A stretch of 64,000 nt of DNA from Scybalousia_A sp052170555 (GCA_052170555.1 JBQNAI010000003.1:62001-126000); one strand, 5' to 3'. Positions 44,943-54,757 are shown, counted from the stretch's first letter. Numbers and translations: made by a program. The notes: generated by a model from the sequence alone, not told the origin.

Positions 44943-46505
44943 ATGGAAAGTAAATTAGGTATTGACTTTAGTAAAGTTAATAAAGGCAAACAATTGGCAA
45001 AGAAAATATCGGATGAGGTTGAAGAGTTTGCATCCCACTACTCTACTGTTACTTGCGAAAGAACTATTTGCAGACTTTTGGGTATCGATGGTGTAAATCA
45101 GGATGACGTTCCTTTACCAAATGTGGTAGTTGATTACATTAAGAACAATGGTTTAATAAACGATGGCGTTATGTTTGTGATGGGTAATGCCGTTTTGCAA
45201 ATAGGAAAAACCCCTAATGAGATTGCACAAATGATTGCTACCGAAAATTTGGATATCACTAAACTTCCTCAAGGTGATAAACAAAGAGCCCAAGAGAGTT
45301 TGCAACCTTATATTAATGCCTCAGTCAACCAAATTATTGAACGAAGAAGAAAACGTGAGCATTATATTGAGACGATCGGTGAAGGTCCCAAACCTTACCT
45401 TTATATCATAGTAGCAACTGGTAACATCTATGAAGATGTCGTTCAAGCACAAGCAGGTGCTCGCCAAGGTGCTGATATCATAGCTGTTATTCGTACTACT
45501 GGACAGAGTCTATTAGATTATGTCCCTTATGGGGCTACTACCGAGGGTTTCGGTGGAACTTTTGCCACTCAGGAGAATTTCCGTATTATGCGTAAAGCAC
45601 TTGATGAGGTAGGAGAAGAAGTTGGCAGATACATTCGTCTTTGTAATTATTGTTCTGGGTTATGCATGCCAGAGATTGCAGTGATGGGAGCATTGGAAGG
45701 ACTGGATGTTATGCTAAACGATGCACTGTACGGAGTATTGTTTAGAGACATTAATATGAAACGTACATTAATTGATCAGTTTTTCTCTCGTATCATAAAT
45801 GGTTTTGCTGGTATTATAATCAATACAGGAGAAGATAACTATTTAACTACTGCCGATGCGTTCGATCAAGCTCATACAGTGTTGGCATCAGACTTTATCA
45901 ATGAACAATTAGCCTTTGCTGCCGGTATGCCCGAGGAACAAATGGGATTAGGACATGCTTTTGAAATGGATCCACAATTGGAGGATGGTTTTTTATATGA
46001 GCTTGCACAAGCTCAGCTTATCAGAGAAATATTTCCAAAAGCTCCTATCAAATATATGCCACCCACCAAATTTATGACAGGAAATATTTTTAGGGGGCAA
46101 ATACAAGATGCACTATTTAATCAAATCGGTATAATGACTCATCAAGGCTTGCAACTGTTAGGAATGATGACCGAAGCAATTCACACACCTTTCATGTCAG
46201 ATCGTTTCGTTAGTATAGAGAACGCACGATACATATTTAATAACATGCGACATTTCGGAGACGATATTGTATTTAAAGAAAATGGCATCATGCAAAATCG
46301 TGCTAAAAAGGTACTTAACGATGCTGTAGATTTACTTGAAAAGATGCAGAGCGAAGGATTGTTTTCAGCTTTGGAAAAAGGTATTTTCGGCGATGTAAAA
46401 CGTCCTCGTGACGGGGGAAAAGGATTGAGTGGAGTATTTGAAAAATCAAATAATTATTACAATCCATTTATTGAGTTAATGAAAGGTAAAGGAGGAAAAG
46501 ACTAA
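44943..46505 (+). CDS. kamD: lysine 5,6-aminomutase alpha subunit
   Basis: Large subunit of the adenosylcobalamin- and PLP-dependent enzyme that moves the terminal amino group of D-lysine or beta-lysine to C5 in lysine fermentation. It has 520 residues, normal for KamD. Characteristic stretches: YSTVTCERTICRLLGIDG near residue 35, TIGEGPKPYLYIIVATGNIYEDVVQAQAGARQGADIIAVIRTTGQSLLDYVPYGATTEGFGGTFATQENFRIMRKALDE in outline at about 145-225 (TIM-barrel core), and KYMPPTKFMTGNIFRG near residue 372. The stop overlaps kamE's start as TAATG, ensuring paired synthesis. The pathway partner kdd is 30 kb away. Confidence 0.96.
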   Translation: MESKLGIDFSKVNKGKQLAKKISDEVEEFASHYSTVTCERTICRLLGIDGVNQDDVPLPNVVVDYIKNNGLINDGVMFVMGNAVLQIGKTPNEIAQMIATENLDITKLPQGDKQRAQESLQPYINASVNQIIERRRKREHYIETIGEGPKPYLYIIVATGNIYEDVVQAQAGARQGADIIAVIRTTGQSLLDYVPYGATTEGFGGTFATQENFRIMRKALDEVGEEVGRYIRLCNYCSGLCMPEIAVMGALEGLDVMLNDALYGVLFRDINMKRTLIDQFFSRIINGFAGIIINTGEDNYLTTADAFDQAHTVLASDFINEQLAFAAGMPEEQMGLGHAFEMDPQLEDGFLYELAQAQLIREIFPKAPIKYMPPTKFMTGNIFRGQIQDALFNQIGIMTHQGLQLLGMMTEAIHTPFMSDRFVSIENARYIFNNMRHFGDDIVFKENGIMQNRAKKVLNDAVDLLEKMQSEGLFSALEKGIFGDVKRPRDGGKGLSGVFEKSNNYYNPFIELMKGKGGKD

Positions 46506-47311
46506 TGAGTGCAGGATTATATTCTACTGAAAAGAGAGATTTCGATACTAATTTGGATTTGACCAAAATTAAACCTTATGGGGATACTATAAATGACGGT
46601 AAAACTCAAATAAGTTTTACTCTTCCTGTGCCTTGTAATGATGAAGGCATAGAAGCGGCGAAACAATTACTAAAAAAAATGGGATTTGAGAATCCTTTAG
46701 TCGTTTATTATCAAGAACTGACTAAAGGTTTTACATTTTTCAATTGTTATGGTTCAACAATACATACCGTTGATTATACCTCTATTCATGTTCCTAAGGT
46801 AGAGAGTCACACTATGGATATGCCAACAACTGATCAGTATATTAAAGATTACATCAATAGGAAAATAGTCGTTATTGGGGCATCTACGGGTACTGATGCT
46901 CATACGGTGGGGATAGACGCCATAATGAATATGAAAGGATATGCAGGTCATTACGGTTTGGAGAGATATGAAATGATAGAAGCTTTGAATATGGGTAGTC
47001 AGGTTGCTAATGAGGATTTTATTGCCAAAGCAATAGAAATGAAAGCTGATGCTCTTTTAGTTTCTCAGACCGTTACACAAAAAGATGTGCATATCAAAAA
47101 TCTCACAGAATTGGTAGAGATGTTAGAAGCCGAAGGTTTAAGAGAGAAGGTCATACTTTGTTGCGGAGGAGCGAGAATTACCCACGAGCTTGCAAAAGAA
47201 TTGGGCTACGATGCCGGATTTGGCATGAACACATATGCAGACGATGTAGCTTCTTTCATCGTTGAAGAGATGGCAAAGCGAATGGGAACTGCTCCCGCCA
47301 AAACAGAATAA
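46505..47311 (+). CDS. kamE: lysine 5,6-aminomutase beta subunit
   Basis: Small, cobalamin-binding subunit of lysine 5,6-aminomutase. It has 268 residues with a Rossmann-type B12 domain. The DxHxxG motif is Asp131-Ala-His133-Thr-Val-Gly136, His133 being the lower cobalt ligand. Lys144 in MNMKGYAG is at the position of the PLP-binding lysine (Lys144 beta) known from the Clostridium enzyme. KVILCCGGARITHELAKELGYDAGFG near residue 220 closes the cobalamin site. All key residues are present, so the enzyme should be active. A long palindrome (47392-47462) lies 80 bp past the stop and may end the transcript. Confidence 0.96.
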   Translation: MSAGLYSTEKRDFDTNLDLTKIKPYGDTINDGKTQISFTLPVPCNDEGIEAAKQLLKKMGFENPLVVYYQELTKGFTFFNCYGSTIHTVDYTSIHVPKVESHTMDMPTTDQYIKDYINRKIVVIGASTGTDAHTVGIDAIMNMKGYAGHYGLERYEMIEALNMGSQVANEDFIAKAIEMKADALLVSQTVTQKDVHIKNLTELVEMLEAEGLREKVILCCGGARITHELAKELGYDAGFGMNTYADDVASFIVEEMAKRMGTAPAKTE

Positions 47312-47391
47312 ATTTTTACAACAATTATAAAAAAAGAATCTATATTGCATAAGCAAAGACTTTAATCCTCACGAAAGCATATCTGTGTAAG

Positions 47392-47462
47392 AAAAGATTA
47401 ATGTCCCACTTTAATAAATCCTTTCTTGAAAAGGATTTATTAAAGTGGGACATTAATCTTTT
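47392..47462. repeat. palindromic repeat family, type copy (33-bp perfect inverted repeat)
   Basis: Arms 47392-47424 and 47430-47462 are perfectly complementary, with 5-nt loop CTTGA. The core is TTAATGTCCCACTTTAAT with its complement, with CC-TTTCTTGAAA-GG at the tip. It lies between kamE and atpD. On RNA it would be a very stable hairpin and could also act as terminator. Confidence 0.9.
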
Positions 47463-47625
47463 AAATTAAATTGTAGAGAAGGGATATTGATAATAGTATT
47501 TGTTATTATGTCATTTTTATAAGTTCATCTAAAAATAATAACTAATATATCAAACCTTTAAGCTATTGTTTTCAACAATTATTAAAATAAGTGAGAAAAG
47601 AAGGATACTTTTTATAAAAAATATG

Positions 47626-47633
47626 TAAATTTG
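47626..47633 (+). promoter_or_regulatory. -7 box for atpD
   Basis: TAAATTTG, 45 nt before the ATG at 47678. It separates atpD from the kamDE transcript. Confidence 0.75.
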
Positions 47634-47677
47634 CAAATTGATTAGTGATTTTTTTACAAAAGATAAATAATAAAACT

Positions 47678-49189
47678 ATGGAAATAACAAACAAAGGCAA
47701 GATTTCACAAATCATAGGTGCGGTGGTAGACGTACATTTCAATGAAGGTGATAAATTGCCTGTTATTTACGATGCACTAAGAGTACAAAAGGAAAATGGT
47801 AATTTCGTAGTCCTTGAAGTTCAACAAGACCTAGGTGAAAACACTGTACGTTGCATCGCTATGGATTCTACGGATGGGTTGCAAAGAGGGTTAGATGTGG
47901 AAAACCTTGGAGGACCTATTACCATGCCTGTCGGCAAGGATATCAACGGACGACTATTCAATGTAATAGGTCAAACTATTGATGGGATTCCCCCTGTAAA
48001 AGGTGATAAAAAATACCCTATTCATAATGACCCTCCTAAATTTGAAGAGCTATCAACTGATAATGAAGTCTTGTTTACCGGCATTAAAGTTATAGATTTG
48101 ATAGAGCCTTATTCCAAAGGAGGTAAAATCGGTTTGTTTGGAGGTGCTGGTGTCGGTAAGACTGTACTTATTATGGAAATGATACACAATATCGCTATGC
48201 ATTATTCGGGTCAATCTGTATTTACAGGCGTTGGTGAACGTACTCGTGAAGGGAATGATTTACTTAGAGACATGCTTGAGGGTGGAGTTATTGATTACGG
48301 TGATGAGTTCAAAAAAAGTATGGAAGAAGGTGGATGGGATTTGTCTAAGGTTGATATGCAAAAGCTTAAAGATAGTAAGTGTACACTTGTCTTCGGACAA
48401 ATGAATGAACCACCAGGATCTCGTGCTCGTGTTGCATTAAGTGGCTTGACTTTAGCAGAGTATTATAGAGATGGTGAAGGAGAATCACAAGGTAAAGATA
48501 TACTCTTGTTTATTGATAATATTTTTAGGTTTACTCAGGCTGGTAGTGAGGTTAGTGCACTGCTTGGACGTATGCCTAGTGCGGTGGGCTATCAACCTAC
48601 TTTGGCAAGTGAAATGGGAACTATGCAAGAAAGAATTACATCTACCAAAAGAGGGTCGATCACATCCGTACAAGCAGTATACGTACCAGCAGATGACATA
48701 ACCGACCCGGCACCTGCAACAACTTTTGCTCATTTAGATGCCCAAACAGTCTTATCTCGTAAGATTAGTGAGTTGGGGATTTACCCTGCAGTGGATCCTC
48801 TGGAATCTTCTTCAAGAATATTAAAAGCTGATGTATTAGGCGAAGAACACTACAACACAGCTCAAAGAGTAAAACAAATACTTCAGCGGTACAATGACTT
48901 ACAAGATATTATTGCCATCTTGGGTATGGAAGAGTTATCTGAAGAAGACCGTCTTGTAGTCAATCGTGCAAGAAAGGTTCAGCGTTTTTTATCTCAACCT
49001 TTCTTTGTTGCTGAACAATTTACGGGAATGAAAGGAGCTTTTGTTGATATTTCGGGTACCATCAAAGGATTTAAGATGATTTTGGACGGAGAAGTTGATT
49101 ATCTTCCGGAAGCTGCCTTTATGATGGTGGGAACTATTGATGAGGCTATCGAGAAAGGGAAGAAAATCTTAGCAGAGACTGATAATTAA
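47678..49189 (+). CDS. atpD: ATP synthase F1 beta subunit
   Basis: Catalytic subunit of the F-type ATP synthase. It has 503 residues from the ATG at 47678 (MEITNKGKISQIIGAVVDVHF); a GTG eleven codons upstream is open but lacks support. Seen: Walker A GGAGVGKT near residue 155, GERTREGNDLLRDM with the catalytic Glu, Walker B DILLFIDNIFRFTQAGSEVSALLGRMPSAVGYQPTLA in outline, and the DELSEED-equivalent MEELSEEDRLVV near residue 425. This is the F-type beta subunit, not a V/A-type one. atpC follows after 226 bp. The other F1Fo genes are not in the window. Confidence 0.97.
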   Translation: MEITNKGKISQIIGAVVDVHFNEGDKLPVIYDALRVQKENGNFVVLEVQQDLGENTVRCIAMDSTDGLQRGLDVENLGGPITMPVGKDINGRLFNVIGQTIDGIPPVKGDKKYPIHNDPPKFEELSTDNEVLFTGIKVIDLIEPYSKGGKIGLFGGAGVGKTVLIMEMIHNIAMHYSGQSVFTGVGERTREGNDLLRDMLEGGVIDYGDEFKKSMEEGGWDLSKVDMQKLKDSKCTLVFGQMNEPPGSRARVALSGLTLAEYYRDGEGESQGKDILLFIDNIFRFTQAGSEVSALLGRMPSAVGYQPTLASEMGTMQERITSTKRGSITSVQAVYVPADDITDPAPATTFAHLDAQTVLSRKISELGIYPAVDPLESSSRILKADVLGEEHYNTAQRVKQILQRYNDLQDIIAILGMEELSEEDRLVVNRARKVQRFLSQPFFVAEQFTGMKGAFVDISGTIKGFKMILDGEVDYLPEAAFMMVGTIDEAIEKGKKILAETDN

Positions 49190-49415
49190 AATATTATTTA
49201 ATGTATATAATGTAAGGAAGGATTGAATAATGCCGGGATACTTATGTTCAATATGTTATCTACTTTTATTTAACCAACGGCAAAATACATCTATAATGGA
49301 TTCTATAGATCTTATTATGTTGTGTACCACAAAAATTCAATGCAAGAATATATTTTATTGATGAATAACAAGCCTTATTTGGCAATAAATACATTTAATA
49401 TATAGTACCATCATT

Positions 49416-49652
49416 ATGAAAATAAATATTATTACACCGGACACTACGATATATGAAGGCGAAGTAAAAGACGTTAAACTTATCGGACTTGATGGCCATT
49501 TTGAGTTACTAGAAAAACATGCACCTATTATTGCTGCTTTGACTAGGGGTGATATAAAGATTGTAGATATGAATGATCAAGAATTGTCTTTTAGTATAGA
49601 CGGGGGATTGTTGGAAAAATCCGGACGGGATATTCAAATTCTTGCACAATAA
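49416..49652 (+). CDS. atpC: ATP synthase F1 epsilon subunit, short form
   Basis: A 78-residue protein that corresponds to the N-terminal beta-sandwich of the epsilon subunit (MKINIITPDTTIYEGEVKDVKLIGLDGHFELLEKHAPIIAAL in outline). The inhibitory C-terminal helical hairpin found in E. coli is missing; such short epsilon subunits are usual in Bacteroidota. It connects F1 to the c-ring. The 226-bp gap behind atpD is longer than expected in an operon and shows no ORF or clear promoter. The next gene is an unrelated TM2 protein rather than atpB. Confidence 0.9.
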   Translation: MKINIITPDTTIYEGEVKDVKLIGLDGHFELLEKHAPIIAALTRGDIKIVDMNDQELSFSIDGGLLEKSGRDIQILAQ

Positions 49653-49713
49653 TTTAATTTCAGAAATATCTAATGAATAATTATAAAAAAATACGTTTAA
49701 AATTAATTGATTT

Positions 49714-50067
49714 ATGTCGTACAGTTTTGAGAAGTTTTGTAAAAAATGTGGTGCTGCTATGGATGACAATGCTACATATTGCCCAAAGTGTGGTATTAAA
49801 CAAGATGAGGATATTAGCAAGTCTTCAACAGATAATAACCACATCAATAAATCATCAGGTGTAAACACGAGGTGGCTAATTACATTGCTGCTCTGTTTTT
49901 TTGCCGGCTCATTAGGTATTCATCGCTTCTACAATGGTAAAATAGTAACAGGGATTCTAATGCTCATAACATTAGGAGGTTTGGGGTTTTGGTCTATTAT
50001 TGATCTTATTATCATTGTTGTTGGCAACTTTAAAGATAAATACGGTAACAAGATTAGCGTTCAATAA
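49714..50067 (+). CDS. zinc-ribbon TM2-domain membrane protein
   Basis: A 117-residue protein. The N-terminal zinc ribbon has Cys9/Cys12 and Cys23/Cys26 (CKKCG ... CPKCG). A polar linker (about 30-50) is followed by a TM2 domain of two helices with the conserved turn LGIHRFYNGK between LLLCFFAGS and LMLITLGGLGFWSIIDLIIIVVG. TM2 proteins are widespread, and their function in bacteria is not established. It lies 61 bp after atpC and may be co-transcribed. No regulatory link to the ATP synthase is known to me. Confidence 0.85.
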   Translation: MSYSFEKFCKKCGAAMDDNATYCPKCGIKQDEDISKSSTDNNHINKSSGVNTRWLITLLLCFFAGSLGIHRFYNGKIVTGILMLITLGGLGFWSIIDLIIIVVGNFKDKYGNKISVQ

Positions 50068-52150
50068 TTTGATATTGTACTGAGCGGATACTGTATTCCC
50101 GTTTATTTTAGATAGGTTGTCATCTATTAAAGTAATGTCATTATTCACATGATATCCTATCATGCGTTAGTGTAGTAATATAACGATTAATTGACAGTAT
50201 GTTATTATCTGTACCGTGTGGTGTTGTATTGGTTATAATATTTTTATTGTTCATAAACATCATTTTGCTATTGCTTCTAGTCATACTATGATTTTTAAGC
50301 ATGCCATAATAACGTATCCTAATAATAAGGCAAATTAAGAAAGGATTATTATCAGTAACTAAATAATATTTTAGATTGTTACGGACATTTACGAAATTTC
50401 ATTTATCACTGATCTAAGTAAAATTTTTCAAAATAATAAAGAATTTTATGAATATAAAATTGAATAATACTTGTATAAAATAAGTATTCCTATTTAAATA
50501 ACATTGTTTGAGGAATCAAAAAATCATTAACACAATATGAAGTTATTGCAGTTATTCTTGAGGTAAAACTTTGTTATTTCTATCATTAATTACAAAAGGC
50601 TATTCTGGATAGAAAATAGTTTCTTGGAAATACGAAATCACACAGACATTTTAAGATAGACTGTTATAAATGGATGTGAAAGCAAAAGCCAAAACAGAAA
50701 TCTTTTTCAAGAGGTAGTAAATTATTTTATGAAGAGGATTTAATACTTTTAAATAGAATTAGTATCAAGTAACAAAATAAGTTAAATACATTATAAATTG
50801 AAAAATTTATGAGTTTGATGCTGTGATTATTCGTGATATAGGGTTTAATACAACATGGATTAAATTCCTATTTGACACAAAAAAGAATTTAGTAAAGGAA
50901 GACCGTAAATACATGTCACATTTTACAGATAGGATTATGGTAATTCTTTGGTTAAGGTAGATATAGAATACCATATTATCGGAATATTAAAATCCATTAA
51001 TAAAAAATAAATAAATAGAGTAATGGTACTGTTCACTTAAATATATAAAGAATGAATATGATGAATGTAAAAAAATATAAGATTGTTCAATTAACAATTA
51101 GTGGATAAAATTCTACGATTCATATTCATTTGTTGATTGGTTTAGAATGTTACAAACACGAGAATATCAGATACTTCGTAAGACTTTTGTAATGATAACA
51201 AAAAATAAATCTTTAAAAAACTTTATCCTTTCTTACAATTTTACAAATATTATTCGTCGTCATTTATTACGTTACACATGACAATTGAGTGCAAAAAAAA
51301 ATTATTCTTGGATGTTACCACTTTGTGTAGAAAAGAATAGGAAAACAATAAAAAATTACTTATCTTTTTACAACAGGGAAATATAAGAAAAAGATTATTT
51401 CAAAAGTCAGCAAATTATTTAATCTATATTATCTGAATATGAATCCATAACAAAAGAGGAATTAGTATATTTGTGCCAATAAAAAGGATTGAAGGGAAAC
51501 AAACACACAATATCAATTATCCTTAGACGAGGTGAAATAGATGGATTTATAATAAACGGCAATTTGCATAGTAAACAAAACATTTATGTTTTAGCAGATA
51601 AATGATTAGGTAATGCTAAATCTATTTCTTATGAAGAATTGCTCAAACTAGTTGCAAGAAAATATTTCCCAAGCTACTACCCCACCACGTTTGACAGCTT
51701 TTCATTGTAAACAAATCTTACTCTTTCTCATTTAGGTCAGCAGTAGAAAGTATAAAGAAATAAATAAACATTGAAAAAAACAAAGACACAATATTTTATA
51801 CTCACAACGATTGTTGTACAAGGAGTTGTAACCAAACTATTATTCTTCTAACATCATACAATGAATACCTTATCAATTATAAGCCATGCAATTGGGTTAT
51901 AGATAATGAATTTAGAAACAAACCTTTCAACAAAACGATAATTTCTCGCTCTGTAATTTTACAAAAAGGATAAGTAGTTGGAACATTGAGTAAAGTCAAA
52001 CAAACGAGTTTTTCAAAGAAGAATATTTATTAAATACAGAAATTTTATTTGACAAATACAAAAAAGCCTTTTACTATTAGAATATTAATTTTTGATAAAA
52101 TAAGACACTATCAAAAATTAAAAATATCCTTTTCATAAACACTAAAATAA
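50068..52150. pseudogene. 2-kb gene-free stretch with apparently decayed coding sequence
   Basis: No intact ORF is present, yet pieces look coding on the plus strand. Around 50790-50950 a frame reads YEFDAVIIRDIGFNTTWIK and further. Near 51110-51285 a frame includes VDWFRMLQTREYQILRKT. Near 51425-51710 a frame with two stops reads ITKEELVYLCQ ... ISIILRRGEIDGFIING ... SISYEELLKLVARKYF, which has a winged-helix feel. I cannot name the ancestral gene or genes. Alternative: chance open segments in AT-rich spacer. The stretch lies between a housekeeping block and a set of exported-protein genes. Confidence 0.35.
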
Positions 52151-52157
52151 CAATGCC

Positions 52158-52217
52158 AAAATAAATTATTCTTGTTCGACAATAATAAATTGTTGTCGAA
52201 CAAGAATAATTTATTTT
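52158..52217. repeat. palindromic repeat-like inverted repeat with different arm sequence
   Basis: 25-bp perfect arms, 52158-52182 and 52193-52217 (AAAATAAATTATTCTTGTTC...), 10-nt loop, followed by TCAAGAAATATTT. It shares the trailing module with the family but lacks the GTCCCAC core. It lies 43 bp upstream of a promoter box. Confidence 0.7.
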
Positions 52218-52260
52218 CAAGAAATATTTCAATTATTTTGGTAGTTATTAAAAAGTTTTA

Positions 52261-52268
52261 TATCTTTG
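52261..52268 (+). promoter_or_regulatory. -7 box for the frameshifted exported-protein gene
   Basis: TATCTTTG, 45 nt before the ATG at 52313. Confidence 0.75.
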
Positions 52269-52312
52269 ACCTCAAGAATTTTAAATTAAGTTTTATTAAA
52301 AAAATTAATATC

Positions 52313-53637
52313 ATGAAGAGATTTAATTATCTATTAATAATTAGTTTATTATTAGTCTTATCCTCTAAAAACAGTGCAGCACAAAGCAGTATGCTATGCC
52401 GAATGAAAGTACCATCAGAGAATTTCGTAAAATGGGAGAACCGATAAAATCTATACCAAAAGGCAATGATACGATCATAACTCTCGTTAAATCGTTTTCT
52501 TATGCAAAAAATATATTTCAGATGACAATCAGTGGACAAAGTCATGTATTTTGGGCATATTTTGACAAAACTATTAATGATTTTGGTGTAGTGGGAGATA
52601 GTATTTATTTCTGTGGAGATACTAACAGCCCACAGTCTGGATATGTGGCATCTTATCATATAAATGATTTATTCAATGGTCTTAGCGGAAATTGGTTATT
52701 CCCTCAGGTAAATACTTTGACCAAAATGCTAGTCTACTACAATAACTTAGGAGAAAAAAAGTTTGCAATGCTGACAGAGGACAATAAGATGTTGGATTAT
52801 AATAGTAATACCTCCTCCTTTAATTCATATAATATTGCGGATTATAATCTTTGGGATGTTATTCAAACCCGAAAATACGTTTGTGTTATTGGGACTAGTC
52901 CTAATAGTCTCTCGGCTAATCGTTTACATTTATTCTTTTACGATAAAAATTCGTTAAATCCTCCAATTAATCATTATTATCACGGATTAAATGGACCTGT
53001 TATTGCCTATGCTATCAATACTTATTTAGCAGAAATAACAGCATTGCATCCCAGTACTGACTTTATCATGACTGGAACTCATACTGCACAAAATAATCAC
53101 ACTTATATGGAGTTCAATGTGATTAATTTAGACAATACCTCACATACTACTACTCATTTAATCCCGCTATCATTAAATGGTCGCCCACATATATTTGATT
53201 TGGAGTATAGTATAAAGTATAATAAGGTACTATGTCTTGCTTATACTTTGGATCTCAATAAAGACATCCTATTTAACATAGATCCTACACAGTATCAAAA
53301 TTATATAACGCAAGTCTTAATTCCTGAAATACACCCTTATATGAGCAATAGTATAAATCAGTATGCTAAAAATTACTTAAAAGATATTACCTTCTATGCT
53401 GACCATTTTTATTTGGTTTGTGGAGAAGATTTACACTATAAACAATATTTTTTTGACAAAAGATACAACGAATTCAAAACAAATAATTGCTATAAATTAA
53501 TGGCTTTCCAGGTATTTATGACAGAAAGATACATCGAAAATCTAAATCCAATTCACCCAGATAATATCCCGACTCCAAGTTCTGCAACAAAGTTTGCTAT
53601 CCACGGAAACAGTCCTTTTAAGGTAATATGTAAATAA
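52313..53637 (+). pseudogene. exported protein split by a frameshift just after its signal peptide
   Basis: The promoter and the ATG at 52313 lead into a good signal peptide (MKRFNYLLIISLLLVLSSKN...AAQ), but that frame stops at 52447. A 413-codon frame covering 52396-53637 in another phase carries the body (REFRKMGEPIKSIPKGND...). The body frame has a stop at 52366-52368, so the shift must fall between about 52385 and 52444. The body has Tyr/Asn-rich beta character, with no family I recognise. Either the gene is inactive, or there is a sequencing error or programmed shift. It is 19 bp upstream of the next T9SS gene. A body-only start at 52396 would give a cytoplasmic product, which seems unlikely. 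Confidence 0.65.
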
Positions 53638-53656
53638 TTTTTATACCATCAATATC

Positions 53657-54640
53657 ATGAAAAAAATAGTATTAATTGCATTATTGTCAGTTTTTGCGTT
53701 GCAAGTATCAGCACAATCGAATTTAAATTACGGAGAATATAAATCGCAATACCTGTTGCCTGAATGTCCTATTGATACTGACTTTTTTAAAGCAGGATGG
53801 ATAGCCCCAGCTAAAGATATTCTGCAAATTTCAAGCTATGCTTCCTACCAAGATGAGGGATTTATTCGTAACGTTGCTATGTCCTATCATACAGATACAA
53901 CCCTGAAGATTATCGGTATCGCAACACTTATGCCAGATATCTATATGATAGATTCTATTGGTAGATTAGGTATTATGAATAATAATTTTAACTTTATAAA
54001 AAAAGTAAATCTGCCTCAAAGTAGCATATGTAATTACGAGTATATAGAGGTATTATTTGATGACACTTTGAATATTGTTGGAGACTTCTGGGTTGCAACT
54101 GATTTTCCACAACCGGATTCCAATATGACTAATGATGAATTAAAATCATTCAATGAATGGTTCCTGGGAAGCTATGGACTAACTGTTATAGTAGGTCCGA
54201 ATTTAGATACATCCTGTACCTGTAAAATCGCGTTAAGATATTATCAGTTTTCTAGAGAACACTGGACTTCACCAACATCTGGACAGTGGACCGTTGTTGG
54301 TGAAGAATTTGGTCATGATGCGTTTTATCTATTCCCTATCGTTGCGGAGTTGCCTAATTCCACAGTCACAGACACAACTAATACATCGAGAGTAGCAAAT
54401 TTGGATGTGGATAAATTTACTTTCCTTTTCCCTAATCCAACAAAGGAAAATTTGACAGTGCACTGCTCTTACAAAATGAAAAACATAGAAATATACAATT
54501 CTTCTGGACAAAAAGTAGAAAAATTTGTTGTTGATGGTTACCATAAATTGATTGATGTAAAAAATTATCCGAAAGGCAATTTCATAATCAAAATAAACAC
54601 AAACTCAGGTTCTGTCCAAAAGAAATTTATCATAGAGTAA
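53657..54640 (+). CDS. exported protein with T9SS C-terminal sorting domain
   Basis: A 327-residue protein: signal peptide (MKKIVLIALLSVFALQVSAQ), a body of about 220 residues I do not recognise, and a type A T9SS sorting domain from about residue 250. That domain has FLFPNPTKENLTV, KNIEIYNSSGQKV, NYPKGNFIIKINT and a basic end KKFIIE. It should be delivered to the cell surface through T9SS. It lies 19 bp after the frameshifted exported-protein gene, in the same direction and with similar style, so the two probably formed one transcript. There is no enzymatic motif; the body has a Cys pair (SCTC). Confidence 0.8.
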   Translation: MKKIVLIALLSVFALQVSAQSNLNYGEYKSQYLLPECPIDTDFFKAGWIAPAKDILQISSYASYQDEGFIRNVAMSYHTDTTLKIIGIATLMPDIYMIDSIGRLGIMNNNFNFIKKVNLPQSSICNYEYIEVLFDDTLNIVGDFWVATDFPQPDSNMTNDELKSFNEWFLGSYGLTVIVGPNLDTSCTCKIALRYYQFSREHWTSPTSGQWTVVGEEFGHDAFYLFPIVAELPNSTVTDTTNTSRVANLDVDKFTFLFPNPTKENLTVHCSYKMKNIEIYNSSGQKVEKFVVDGYHKLIDVKNYPKGNFIIKINTNSGSVQKKFIIE

Positions 54641-54722
54641 ATTCTTATAACGTGCAATCTGTGATATGTAATATCATATAACCATGTTACACAATGTACG
54701 TTTAACTGAATAACAAAGCAGA

Positions 54723-54757
54723 AACAACAAATTCTTGTTAAACAAGAATTTGTTGTT
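54723..54757. repeat. short inverted repeat with single-base loop
   Basis: 17-nt arms (54723-54739 and 54741-54757; AACAACAAATTCTTGTT and complement) around one A. A further TTGTCTAACAAGAAT follows. It is similar in style to 52158-52217 but has no GTCCCAC core. It is in the 269-bp gap before the fucosidase. Confidence 0.65.

Noticed and set aside
47392..47462. Explaining all palindromes as ordinary rho-independent terminators
   Set aside because: The copies share primary sequence across loci, one lies inside a coding region, others lie between genes of one operon, and true terminators here (9768, 13445, 18211) have unrelated arms.
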